A stretch of DNA of 64,000 nucleotides, from assembly GCA_030685065.1 (NCBI GenBank), contig JAUXQH010000095.1, positions 78,855 through 142,854 of the forward strand. Reading direction: 5' to 3'. This DNA is from Pseudomonadota bacterium. GTDB taxonomy: Bacteria > Myxococcota_A > UBA796 > SXON01. Shown here piece after piece: positions 17,688-24,142 of this stretch. The notes under the pieces were generated by a model. The model saw only the letters and a program-made list of their open reading frames with translations, ran no database searches and was not told where the DNA came from. The stretch's first letter is position 1, and the number at the start of each line of letters is the position of its first letter. The translations under genes and the position numbers were made by a program.

Positions 17688-17693
17688 TACGAT
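17688..17693 (+). promoter_or_regulatory. -10 element TACGAT of a probable leaderless transcript
   Basis: TACGAT is followed by exactly six bases (TTCCCC) and then ATG 17700. No ribosome site precedes the gene, consistent with leaderless initiation. Confidence 0.55.
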
Positions 17694-17699
17694 TTCCCC

Positions 17700-18677
17700 A
17701 TGAACACCGCTCTCTTGGCCCTCCTCCTCGCGTTTCCAACTGCTCACGCCGACTCCGACGGCAAGACGGGCCACTCCACCTCCGGGTGCGGCTCCTGTCA
17801 CGGCTCGCAGGACCGCTCCACCACCGTGAGCTTCGCGGCATCGTCCACCACGGTGGCGCCCGGCGAGGTCGTCCCGGTGCAGCTGCTCGTGTCGAGCAGC
17901 TCGTCGTCGCGGGCCTGGGCCGGCCTCGACGTGGCTGCCACGGGGGGCACGTTGTCGGCCGGCTCCAACACCCGCGCGTCCGGCGGCGAGATCACCCACT
18001 CCAGCGCCGTTGCCAACTCGGGGGGGGGCACGACCTTCCGCTTCGATTGGGCCGCGCCCTCCACCCCGGGCACCTACACCCTGCACGGGGTCGGCAACGC
18101 CGTGAACAACGACGGCGGCGACGGCGGTGACGGCTGGACTTTCGCCTCGGACCTGGTCTTCACGGTGAGCGACACGTCCGGCGGCGGCGGTGGTGGCGAC
18201 ACCGGCGGCCCGGTCGACACCGGCGGCAGCGGGGGCGGCGGCGGCGACACCGGCTCCGGCGGGGGCAGCGGCGACACCGCCTCCGGCGACACCGGGTCCG
18301 GCGGCGGCGACACGGTCGGTGACAGCGGCGGCAGCGGCGGCGACGACGACTGGGACGACGAGGACGAAACCGAGGACCGCGACGAAGACGAGGACGGCGA
18401 CGAAGACGAGGGCGACGGGTCGGGTGACAGCGGGTCCGGCGGCTCCGACGAGGGCGCCGACACGGGCTCGAGCGGCTCCGGCTCCGGCGGCGCCGACTCG
18501 GGCGGCTCCGGCTCGGGCGGCTCCGACTCGGGCGGCTCCGACTCGGGCGGTGGCCACGGGCACCCCTGGGGCCAGGCCTGGAGGGACTCGCTCGGGTGTG
18601 ACAGCACGGGCGGCGTGCGTGGCGCCGGGCTCGGCGTGCTGCTCCTCGCGGCGGCGGGGATCCGGCGGCGGCGTTAG
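17700..18677 (+). CDS. Choice-of-anchor V-like surface protein with MYXO-CTERM-like tail
   Basis: A 325-residue exported protein. The signal peptide MNTALLALLLAFPTAHA is followed by GKTGHSTSGCGSCHGSQ, which contains a CxxCH motif typical of choice-of-anchor-V domains, and then a beta-sandwich (residues about 45-155). A very long Gly/Ser/Asp linker (about 160-295) includes an acidic DEDEDGDEDEGDG patch. The tail has LGCDSTGG, a hydrophobic stretch GLGVLLLAAAG and RRRR. Cys, helix and Arg cluster fit a sorted, surface-anchored protein. Whether the CxxCH binds haem is unknown. It starts directly at a leaderless-type promoter. Confidence 0.8.
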   Translation: MNTALLALLLAFPTAHADSDGKTGHSTSGCGSCHGSQDRSTTVSFAASSTTVAPGEVVPVQLLVSSSSSSRAWAGLDVAATGGTLSAGSNTRASGGEITHSSAVANSGGGTTFRFDWAAPSTPGTYTLHGVGNAVNNDGGDGGDGWTFASDLVFTVSDTSGGGGGGDTGGPVDTGGSGGGGGDTGSGGGSGDTASGDTGSGGGDTVGDSGGSGGDDDWDDEDETEDRDEDEDGDEDEGDGSGDSGSGGSDEGADTGSSGSGSGGADSGGSGSGGSDSGGSDSGGGHGHPWGQAWRDSLGCDSTGGVRGAGLGVLLLAAAGIRRRR

Positions 18678-18779
18678 CGGCGGGGCGGGCGCCAGCAGGC
18701 CACGCCCTACCGTTCTCGATGTCGATGGGGTCGCCGGCGAACGGGATGGGCCAGCGTTCGGCACCTGACGCGGGCTCTC

Positions 18780-18945
18780 GCCGATGCGCGGGAGGGCCCG
18801 CGGCCCAGATCGCCGCCGTCGCGAAGTAGGCGTGGGGGTCGGGCTGGCGGGTGAGCTTGTCGGCCCACTCGATGAGCTGCATCTTCAGCCGGTCGGAGAT
18901 GTACGAGAGCGCGTCCTCGTCGAGCCGCACGGGCTTGTGCGTTCA
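18780..18945 (-). pseudogene. Unidentified coding remnant
   Basis: The minus strand encodes a protein-like stretch (VRLDEDALSYISDRLKMQL, EWADKLTRQPDPHAYFATAA) that enters from an out-of-frame neighbour and then loses sense. I do not recognise it. The flanking 18,680-19,130 holds only such out-of-frame fragments, consistent with a decayed island beside the DUF1016 relics. Confidence 0.3.
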
Positions 18946-19129
18946 TGGCGACCGCGTCCTCCTGGTCGAGCAGCGGGCGCGGCGCCTTCGGGACGTTCGG
19001 GACCTCCCAGGGCGCTTTCCTCGAAGTCGCCGCCGCGTGGCCAGGAACATGTTCGACTGCCTCCGCGCGCTCGCAACCCTCGACGAGCTCCGCGACGCGC
19101 CGACCGATGGCGTCACGGCCAATGTAGAG

Positions 19130-19840
19130 CGGTCTGGCTCCGACAACTCGCGTTCGAGTTCCTCCACCGATGGCAGTCCAGCCGCGAGATCTTCCGGTAG
19201 GCTCTCCACGAGCTGGGTCTCCCAGTCGGCGACACCGATCGGTCGGTTCAGCCCGCGGAGCGCGGCGCTCGACGATCGAGCGCCCGATGTCGAAGTAGTT
19301 CGTGATGAACTCGCGGTTTGCGTATCCCGATGGCGCCCGCGTTGCTGGTCCCCTCCGCGAGCGGCCTCCATCCCCGGAAATCGAATAGGTATGGGTCGCG
19401 CGTGGACTGCTGCCGCGAGGTCGGACGCGGGGGGCGGGAGGGCACCCGCGAAGTTGGAGACCGCGCGTCCCTCTCGTTGATGCAGCCGCCCTTCGATGTG
19501 CATCGTCATCACCGCCCGGCTCCAGCCGCGTTCGATCGCTCGCGTCGCGTACCATTCCCGGGTGGGCGCGTCCGGCAGCTTCTCCAGGAGCAAGGGCGTT
19601 GTGGCCCCACGGCAATTCTGCCACGGCCTGTGGCAGAATCTCGGGCCCGCGCCATGCCCGGTAGAAGGCGCGCATTCGCCAGAGGTTTCTCGGCGAGAAG
19701 CCCTCCATCTCGGGGAACTCCGCGCGCAGGTCAGCCGCGAGACGATCGATTACGCCCCTCCCCCAGCCCTCCTGCTCCTGCCGCTCCACGATCGATCGGC
19801 CGAGATCGTAGTAGAGGCCGATCATCTCCCGGTTGGCCGA
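19130..19840 (-). pseudogene. Decayed DUF1016 (YhcG-like) nuclease genes
   Basis: The 5' part reads MIGLYYDLGRSIVERQEQEG, FSPRNLWRMRAFYRAW and ILPQAVAELPWGHN. These are characteristic of the DUF1016 N-terminal domain of YhcG, a PD-(D/E)XK-type protein of mobile and defence contexts. It continues in another frame (LLLEKLPDAPTREWYATRA, WSRAVMTMHIEGRLHQREG), then YLFDF. A second N-terminal fragment follows (YANREFITNYFDIGRSIVE), and then a C-terminal piece (IGVADWETQLVESLPEDL, GLPSVEELERELSE). At least two frame changes occur. Because the N-terminal motif is present twice, two tandem paralogues probably collapsed by deletion. Confidence 0.65.
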
Positions 19841-19952
19841 TCCTCGCCACTTATTCTCACGGCACCTGCGCTGCAGGTCACCAACAGCGGCAGAATGGCG
19901 AAGAAGGATGACCGCGGGGCCCGGTGCGCCGGGACCGTTCTCAACCCTGACC

Positions 19953-19980
19953 CCTCACCCTCCTGAATCAGGAAGTGAGG
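19953..19980. terminator. Hairpin with compound stem
   Basis: CCTCAC...GTGAGG encloses CCTGA-A-TCAGG, making a stable hairpin in a 330-bp gap (19,841-20,169) that otherwise holds no gene except the promoter at 20158. It separates the DUF1016 relics from the next small gene; a terminator or recombination site is possible. Confidence 0.4.
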
Positions 19981-20157
19981 CAATATGGAATCACCCATTG
20001 CAACGCCCGCTCTCGCTCACCAAGCTCCACCAGGCCCGCCTACCGGTACTCGATACGGTTCCGAGCTGCCCCTCCACGTCGAGGGGCTCCAGCCGCCGAA
20101 GCTCCGGGCTGCATGAGCACAATCGCCTGATCTGGTGTACTTCCGGTCGCGAACCCG

Positions 20158-20163
20158 TACAGT
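20158..20163 (+). promoter_or_regulatory. -10 element TACAGT of a probable leaderless transcript
   Basis: TACAGT is followed by AGGCAC and then ATG 20170, the same six-base spacing seen at 17688 and 16787 (minus). Confidence 0.5.
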
Positions 20164-20169
20164 AGGCAC

Positions 20170-20499
20170 ATGAAGCGCCCGCCTATTCCCGGCTCCCACG
20201 TCCGCGTTCTCGATGAAGAGCAACTTCCCCACCTGGTCCTCGGCACCCTTCCAGACAACTGGGTAGACGTTCTCTGCCCGTCGGGGCTGACCGAACGGGT
20301 CGGGCTGCAACGCCTCCGGGCCTGGGATTACAGGACTCGGCACCTCACCGTGAGGGAATCGGAACCTCCTTGCGAAGTTCGGGGAGGATCGCCCGCATCA
20401 ACGTCTCCAACGCGCTCTCCCGAAGGAACGGGTAGCCCGGAGTCGAACAGTCGCGTGCCTCCTCTCGGCCGTACACGCGGTGTTCCTTCGGAAGATTGA
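20170..20499 (+). CDS. Small hypothetical protein
   Basis: A 109-residue frame. The first 60 residues (MKRPPIPGSHVRVLDEEQLP, LVLGTLPDNWVDVLCPSGL, VGLQRLRAWDYR) look like a compact SH3-like beta domain and have convincing coding character. The last 50 residues are Ser/Pro-rich and overlap the tail of the convergent gene at 20345-20881, so the native stop may have been lost. A leaderless-type promoter precedes the ATG. Confidence 0.45.
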   Translation: MKRPPIPGSHVRVLDEEQLPHLVLGTLPDNWVDVLCPSGLTERVGLQRLRAWDYRTRHLTVRESEPPCEVRGGSPASTSPTRSPEGTGSPESNSRVPPLGRTRGVPSED

Positions 20500-20881
20500 T
20501 CACCGCGCCGAGCCACTTCTTCTCGACGCGATCCCACACGAGTCCGGACGGCCATCGTGGCTTCAGCGGCTCCCGCAGCCAATCGGTGTTCGCCTCGATG
20601 AATCCAGCCCGACCCACGTGGACGACGAACTTCGGATTCGCGCCCACTTTGGTGAAGCAGTACCACCCCTCGATCGTCAGGTTGTCCTCCCGCCCCGCTT
20701 GGCGGACGAGGTAGCCGTAGTCGGAAATGAGGTTCATCGCCTGGGTTAGAAGCCTCTCAGACGCCTCCGTGATTTCGGGGATCGTGGCTCCCCGAAACGC
20801 CTTGTCGTCCAGGTTGCTATGACCGCGCAGCAAGTCGCGCGCAGCTTCGTCATCGTAGGCGTGAAGAGGAATAGCTTCCAT
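20345..20881 (-). CDS. Hypothetical protein, 178 residues
   Basis: It starts at ATG 20881 with GGAG eight bases upstream. It is a soluble mixed alpha/beta protein with NLISDYGYLVRQAGREDNL, GWYCFTKVGANPKFVVHVGR and LVWDRVEKKWLGAVINLP. No signal peptide or known motif is recognised. It lies downstream of a small membrane protein gene on the same strand (46 bp gap) and may share its transcript and its upstream structured element. Confidence 0.6.
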   Translation of the reverse strand: MEAIPLHAYDDEAARDLLRGHSNLDDKAFRGATIPEITEASERLLTQAMNLISDYGYLVRQAGREDNLTIEGWYCFTKVGANPKFVVHVGRAGFIEANTDWLREPLKPRWPSGLVWDRVEKKWLGAVINLPKEHRVYGREEARDCSTPGYPFLRESALETLMRAILPELRKEVPIPSR

Positions 20882-20927
20882 GCAAAATCTCCGGATGCGA
20901 CGGCGATAGGCACCGCTAGCCGCACCG

Positions 20928-21164
20928 TCAAGGCCAAATCTTTGCGAGCCCCAACACGGCGGCGACGACGGCCGCCGCGTCCCGGCCGTTGTAGACGAGG
21001 ACGGTCACGAGGACAGCCACGACGACCACCGCGCAGGCGATGGCGACGGGCTTGAACAGGTACTTCCCGAGAGGCTCAATGGCCTTCACCGGGATGTTGA
21101 TCTCGATGCGGTCGCGAGAGCGGGGAACGCGAGGCTTGTCGGGCACTTGGAGTGAGGAGGGCAT
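20928..21164 (-). CDS. Small single-pass membrane protein A
   Basis: 78 residues from ATG 21164, with AAGGA in the leader. A basic, Pro-rich cytosolic part (KPRVPRSRDRIEINIPVKAI) is followed by one strong membrane helix (IACAVVVVAVLVTVLVY) and a short hydrophobic tail. The family is unrecognised. An element shared with the next small membrane gene starts about 20 bp upstream. The pairing of tiny membrane proteins with a structured leader recalls regulated toxins or holins, but nothing here proves a function. Confidence 0.55.
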   Translation of the reverse strand: MPSSLQVPDKPRVPRSRDRIEINIPVKAIEPLGKYLFKPVAIACAVVVVAVLVTVLVYNGRDAAAVVAAVLGLAKIWP

Positions 21165-21185
21165 TAGGATTCCTTGCAGTGGTGG

Positions 21186-21270
21186 AATCCGCGTCTGCTG
21201 CCCCCTGTTCGGAGACAGACGACGCGGCTTCCTTCTCGTAGAAGGGCGCGAGGTCTGTCGCCGAAGAGAC
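21186..21270 (-). ncRNA. Structured element, copy 1
   Basis: This element is immediately upstream of the 78-residue membrane protein. Outer arms GACAGAC (21214-21220) and GTCTGTC (21253-21259) enclose an inner hairpin CCTTCT-CGT-AGAAGG (21231-21245). Copy 2 at 21924-22011 keeps the outer arms and flanks (GGANTCCGCG, TCGGAGACAGAC, GGGCGCGANGTCTGTCGCCG), while its inner stem is CCTCCG/CGGAGG. Paired changes that keep the stem argue for a folded RNA or a protein-bound dyad. The rest of 21,271-21,556 shows no gene. Confidence 0.55.
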
Positions 21271-21556
21271 TATGAAGATCCACTAATGGCTGGACCCGAG
21301 TGACTCTCAGGGCCCTCCACCATCCGCTTGGTCGTTACGGATGCTCCCCTGATCGTAGGGGGAACGGAGCTTTCTCTTGACGATGTGATGTCTATGCTCT
21401 GTGGCTGGGTTCGGGCTCCTGGGACGAGAGGGAGACTTGAGGGACGTTCTGGCTTCCTGCCAGTGCCCGACCAAAGCGCGACGATCCACGCTCAGGGAGG
21501 CTGAGATCGACATCCAAACCGGACGCCGATGGACGTCATGTAGCGCGCCTCTAACC

Positions 21557-21610
21557 GAGGCGTCAACAGATCTTTTCAACACAGCTTGGCATGGTTCTTG
21601 CGTTTCGACC
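21557..21610 (+). promoter_or_regulatory. Shared upstream element with GG-N10-GC core, copy 1
   Basis: GAGGCGTCAAC (21557-21567) is followed by TTGGCATGGTTCTTGCG (GG-N10-GC, sigma54-like) and TTCGACC. The same series occurs at 22266-22319. Read rightward it points at the small membrane gene's 3' end, so a promoter role here is doubtful; a duplicated cassette boundary is equally possible. Confidence 0.35.
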
Positions 21611-21627
21611 GGGTGGTCCCGCGCGCG

Positions 21628-21903
21628 TCACCCGCTCCCGCCCTTCAAGACGTGCTGGCCCACCCCAGCGACGGCGAGCCCCCCGACGATGAGCGTGCCT
21701 GCAAGCGTCACCTGCTCAGGTCGGAGAATCTGCAGCGCGACACCGCCAAGCACGATGGCGGCACCCGCGCAGATGGAGAGAGCGCGTGCCAGCATCGAGC
21801 TACTGCGCTCCCGACTGGCAAGGTGGAGGCGGGCGAGATCGGTCACCGTCGCCGCAGGGAGGATTATCTGCTGAGGCGGCTCTGTCTTCTTGGGAGTCGG
21901 CAT
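21628..21903 (-). CDS. Small membrane protein B
   Basis: 91 residues from ATG 21903. A polar N-terminus (MPTPKKTEPPQQIILPAATV) precedes two membrane helices (LSICAGAAIVLGGVALQIL and LAGTLIVGGLAVAGVGQHVL). The family is unrecognised and the sequence does not resemble membrane protein A. Both genes nevertheless have a copy of the same structured element just upstream and a GAGGCGTCAAC/GG-N10-GC motif further upstream, so the cassettes share regulation or origin. Confidence 0.55.
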   Translation of the reverse strand: MPTPKKTEPPQQIILPAATVTDLARLHLASRERSSSMLARALSICAGAAIVLGGVALQILRPEQVTLAGTLIVGGLAVAGVGQHVLKGGSG

Positions 21904-21923
21904 GCGGAGATCCAGGGGTGTGG

Positions 21924-22011
21924 AGGATCCGCGCTGCCTGCCTCGTCGGAGACAGACAACGCGGCATCCTCCGGGTGAATCGGAGGGCGCGAAGTCTGTC
22001 GCCGGCGAGTC
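21924..22011 (-). ncRNA. Structured element, copy 2
   Basis: Outer arms are GACAGAC (21951-21957) and GTCTGTC (21994-22000). The inner hairpin is CCTCCG-N7-CGGAGG (21968-21986). It sits just upstream of the 91-residue membrane protein. The inner stem differs from copy 1 by compensatory changes, while the flanks are conserved. Confidence 0.55.
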
Positions 22012-22024
22012 TGCATGCCTACAC

Positions 22025-22093
22025 GACGGCCGATCTATCGATCGGGGGCCGTCTACCGAGTTTAGTCGGGGGTCTCCTCTGAGCGAAGAGGAG
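22025..22093. other. Two further hairpins in a gene-free leader
   Basis: GACGGCC...GGCCGTC (about 22025-22053) and CTCCTCT-N6-AGAGGAG (22074-22093) lie between structured element copy 2 and the restriction genes. No coding frame is credible in 22,012-22,383. Either hairpin could terminate transcription from flanking genes. Confidence 0.4.
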
Positions 22094-22265
22094 GGAGGGA
22101 AAGGCTCTCAGCGATTTCTTTCGTAGAGACAGGCGGTTGTAGGCCGCCGATGCTTCCTTGTGGGCAATATCAAAATCAGCTGCCTCGTTCTCGTCGCTCC
22201 GGGTCCGGGCAGGGCAATCACCACCGGAATGAACCGGCGGATGTGTTCGATATGCACATGAGGTA

Positions 22266-22319
22266 GAGGCGTCAACGGTGGCTCGGGAATTTACCTCGGC
22301 ACGCCGCTTGCTTCCGACC
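22266..22319 (+). promoter_or_regulatory. Sigma54-like promoter before the restriction-modification genes
   Basis: GAGGCGTCAAC (22266-22276) is followed by CGGCACGCCGCTTGCT (22297-22312). That is GG-N10-GC, with one mismatch to TGGCAC-N5-TTGCT. The mod gene starts 72 bp further on. The neighbouring copy at 21557-21610 has the same layout. No GACCGGTC pair is present upstream. Confidence 0.5.
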
Positions 22320-22383
22320 CGTGAGGCGCCCCACGGTCTTCCGCGCGCTGCGATAAGCTGCGCCGCCTGAGGAACGATCAAGG

Positions 22384-24141
22384 ATGCCGTCGCTCGACTG
22401 GATCGGGAAGCCCGCCGTGGTGGGCCACCACCGCGAAGTGCCCTACCTGCTGACCACCGCCGACGGGCGCTTCGCCGCTGGGGACGTCGATTCGGGGAAC
22501 ATCCTCGTGCAAGGCGACAACCTGACCGCCCTGAAGGCTCTCCTTCCGCGCTACGGCGGACGGGTCCGGTGCATCTACATCGACCCGCCGTACAACACGG
22601 GGAACGAGGGCTGGGTCTACAACGACAACGTGAGCCACCCGGAGATCGTGAAGTGGCTCGGTAAGCTCGTCGGGAAGGAGGCCGAGGATCTGTCGCGGCA
22701 CGACAAGTGGCTGTGCATGATGTACCCGCGCCTTTCGCTCCTCCGTGAGTTCCTCACTCCCGACGGCGTCATCTTCATCAGCATCGGCTCGGACGAGGTC
22801 GGCAACCTGCGGGTCATCTGCGACGAGATCTTCGGCCCCCGGAACCTCATCGAGATGTTCATCTGGCAGATCGAGGGCAACACCGAGAACCAGGAGGACA
22901 TCACCTCGGTCCACGAGTACGTGCTCGCCTACTCCCGGAATCCCGAGAAGCCGAAGATCGGCAGGGTGATCGACCCGAACGTCGCCGAGGACTCGAAGCT
23001 GTTCCGCGACTTCGCTGAAAACTCCATTATCAAGAACGGGGACACGAACCCCGCCTCGATCATCGAGCTGCCGGCAGGCTTCAAGTGCTCGGTCGACACG
23101 CTGTACCTTGCCGCCCACCCGTTCGCCGCCGCGTTCGTCGCCAAGGTCGAGTCTCGGAAGGACCGCGACATCAGCAGGGACATGAAGGCGGACTACGACA
23201 ACGTCAACTACCCGGTGCGGCTCGACGACATGGTCGTCGAGGACGGGGTGCTCGTGAAGCCCTGCCGCGTCTACTCGGGCTGGTCGTCGGCCAACAAGAT
23301 CCGGAACTTCATCCAGGGCGGCTTCGCGCCGTTGGTCGAGGCCGACGGGAGCCGGCTGCACTTCTACGTGTCGCACACCGGCGTGCCGACGTATCGGCGC
23401 GAGGACCGGAAGGGACACTTCGTGCCGACCATCCTCCGGAACATGGGAACGACCGAGACCGCGTCGAACACCCTGGAGCGCATGGGCGTCGACTTCGACT
23501 ACCCGAAGCCGGTCCGCCTGATCGAGCACCTGCTGTCGCTCTACACGAAGCCGGGCGACATCGTGATGGACTCCTTCTGCGGCTCCGGGACGACGGGACA
23601 GGCTGCGCTGAAGCTCAACCGCGAGAAGGACATGGGCCTCCGGTTCATCCTGGTCGAGCTGGACACCCATGTGGCCGAGAACGTAGCGGCGAAGCGCCTG
23701 AAGTCCGTGATCGAGGGCTACACGGAGCGCCGCAACGGGAAGAAGGCGTCGCCAGTGCCGATCCCCGGGCTTGGCGGTGGGCTCCAGTTCCTCCGCCTCG
23801 CTCAGCCGCTCATGCACGAGTCCGGGCGCGTGAACGACGGCGTGACGTTCGCGGACCTCGCATCCCACGTCTACTTCGCCGTGACGGGCAGGCCGCTGCC
23901 CGAGGGCACGACAGCCGAGCGCCCGCTCGTTGGGGTGCTTGAGGGGGTGGCGGTCTACCTCCTGTTCAACGAGCCCGAGGCCGGCATCCCCGCCATCCTC
24001 AACAGCCAGACGCTCCGCTCGCTGCCCCCGCACGAAGGGCCCCGCGTCGTGTGGGCCGACGGGACGACGCTGTCCGAAGCACGCCTCCAGCGCGAGAACG
24101 TGTCGTTCCGGCAGCTCCCCTACGACCTGAAGGTGGGCTGA
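22384..24141 (+). CDS. Type III-like DNA methyltransferase (Mod)
   Basis: A 585-residue beta-class N6-adenine methyltransferase. NILVQGDNLTALKALLPRYG precedes motif IV DPPYNTG at about 67-73, and the AdoMet-binding motif I (DSFCGSGTTGQAALKL) comes late, near 396-411. That order is diagnostic of the beta class used by type III Mod subunits. The variable region between them should contain target recognition. The Res gene starts one base after its stop, so the two form one operon. Its role is to protect host DNA and provide specificity to the Res nuclease. Confidence 0.92.
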   Translation: MPSLDWIGKPAVVGHHREVPYLLTTADGRFAAGDVDSGNILVQGDNLTALKALLPRYGGRVRCIYIDPPYNTGNEGWVYNDNVSHPEIVKWLGKLVGKEAEDLSRHDKWLCMMYPRLSLLREFLTPDGVIFISIGSDEVGNLRVICDEIFGPRNLIEMFIWQIEGNTENQEDITSVHEYVLAYSRNPEKPKIGRVIDPNVAEDSKLFRDFAENSIIKNGDTNPASIIELPAGFKCSVDTLYLAAHPFAAAFVAKVESRKDRDISRDMKADYDNVNYPVRLDDMVVEDGVLVKPCRVYSGWSSANKIRNFIQGGFAPLVEADGSRLHFYVSHTGVPTYRREDRKGHFVPTILRNMGTTETASNTLERMGVDFDYPKPVRLIEHLLSLYTKPGDIVMDSFCGSGTTGQAALKLNREKDMGLRFILVELDTHVAENVAAKRLKSVIEGYTERRNGKKASPVPIPGLGGGLQFLRLAQPLMHESGRVNDGVTFADLASHVYFAVTGRPLPEGTTAERPLVGVLEGVAVYLLFNEPEAGIPAILNSQTLRSLPPHEGPRVVWADGTTLSEARLQRENVSFRQLPYDLKVG

Positions 24142-24142
24142 A

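Noticed and set aside
20017..20343. A 108-residue minus-strand frame
   Set aside because: The overlapping plus-strand gene at 20170 has better coding character and a leaderless-type promoter.
18680..22380. Left prophage attachment site
   Set aside because: I looked for a match to the sequence around 55,030-55,070 and saw none I could defend; serine integrase cores are too short to find by eye.
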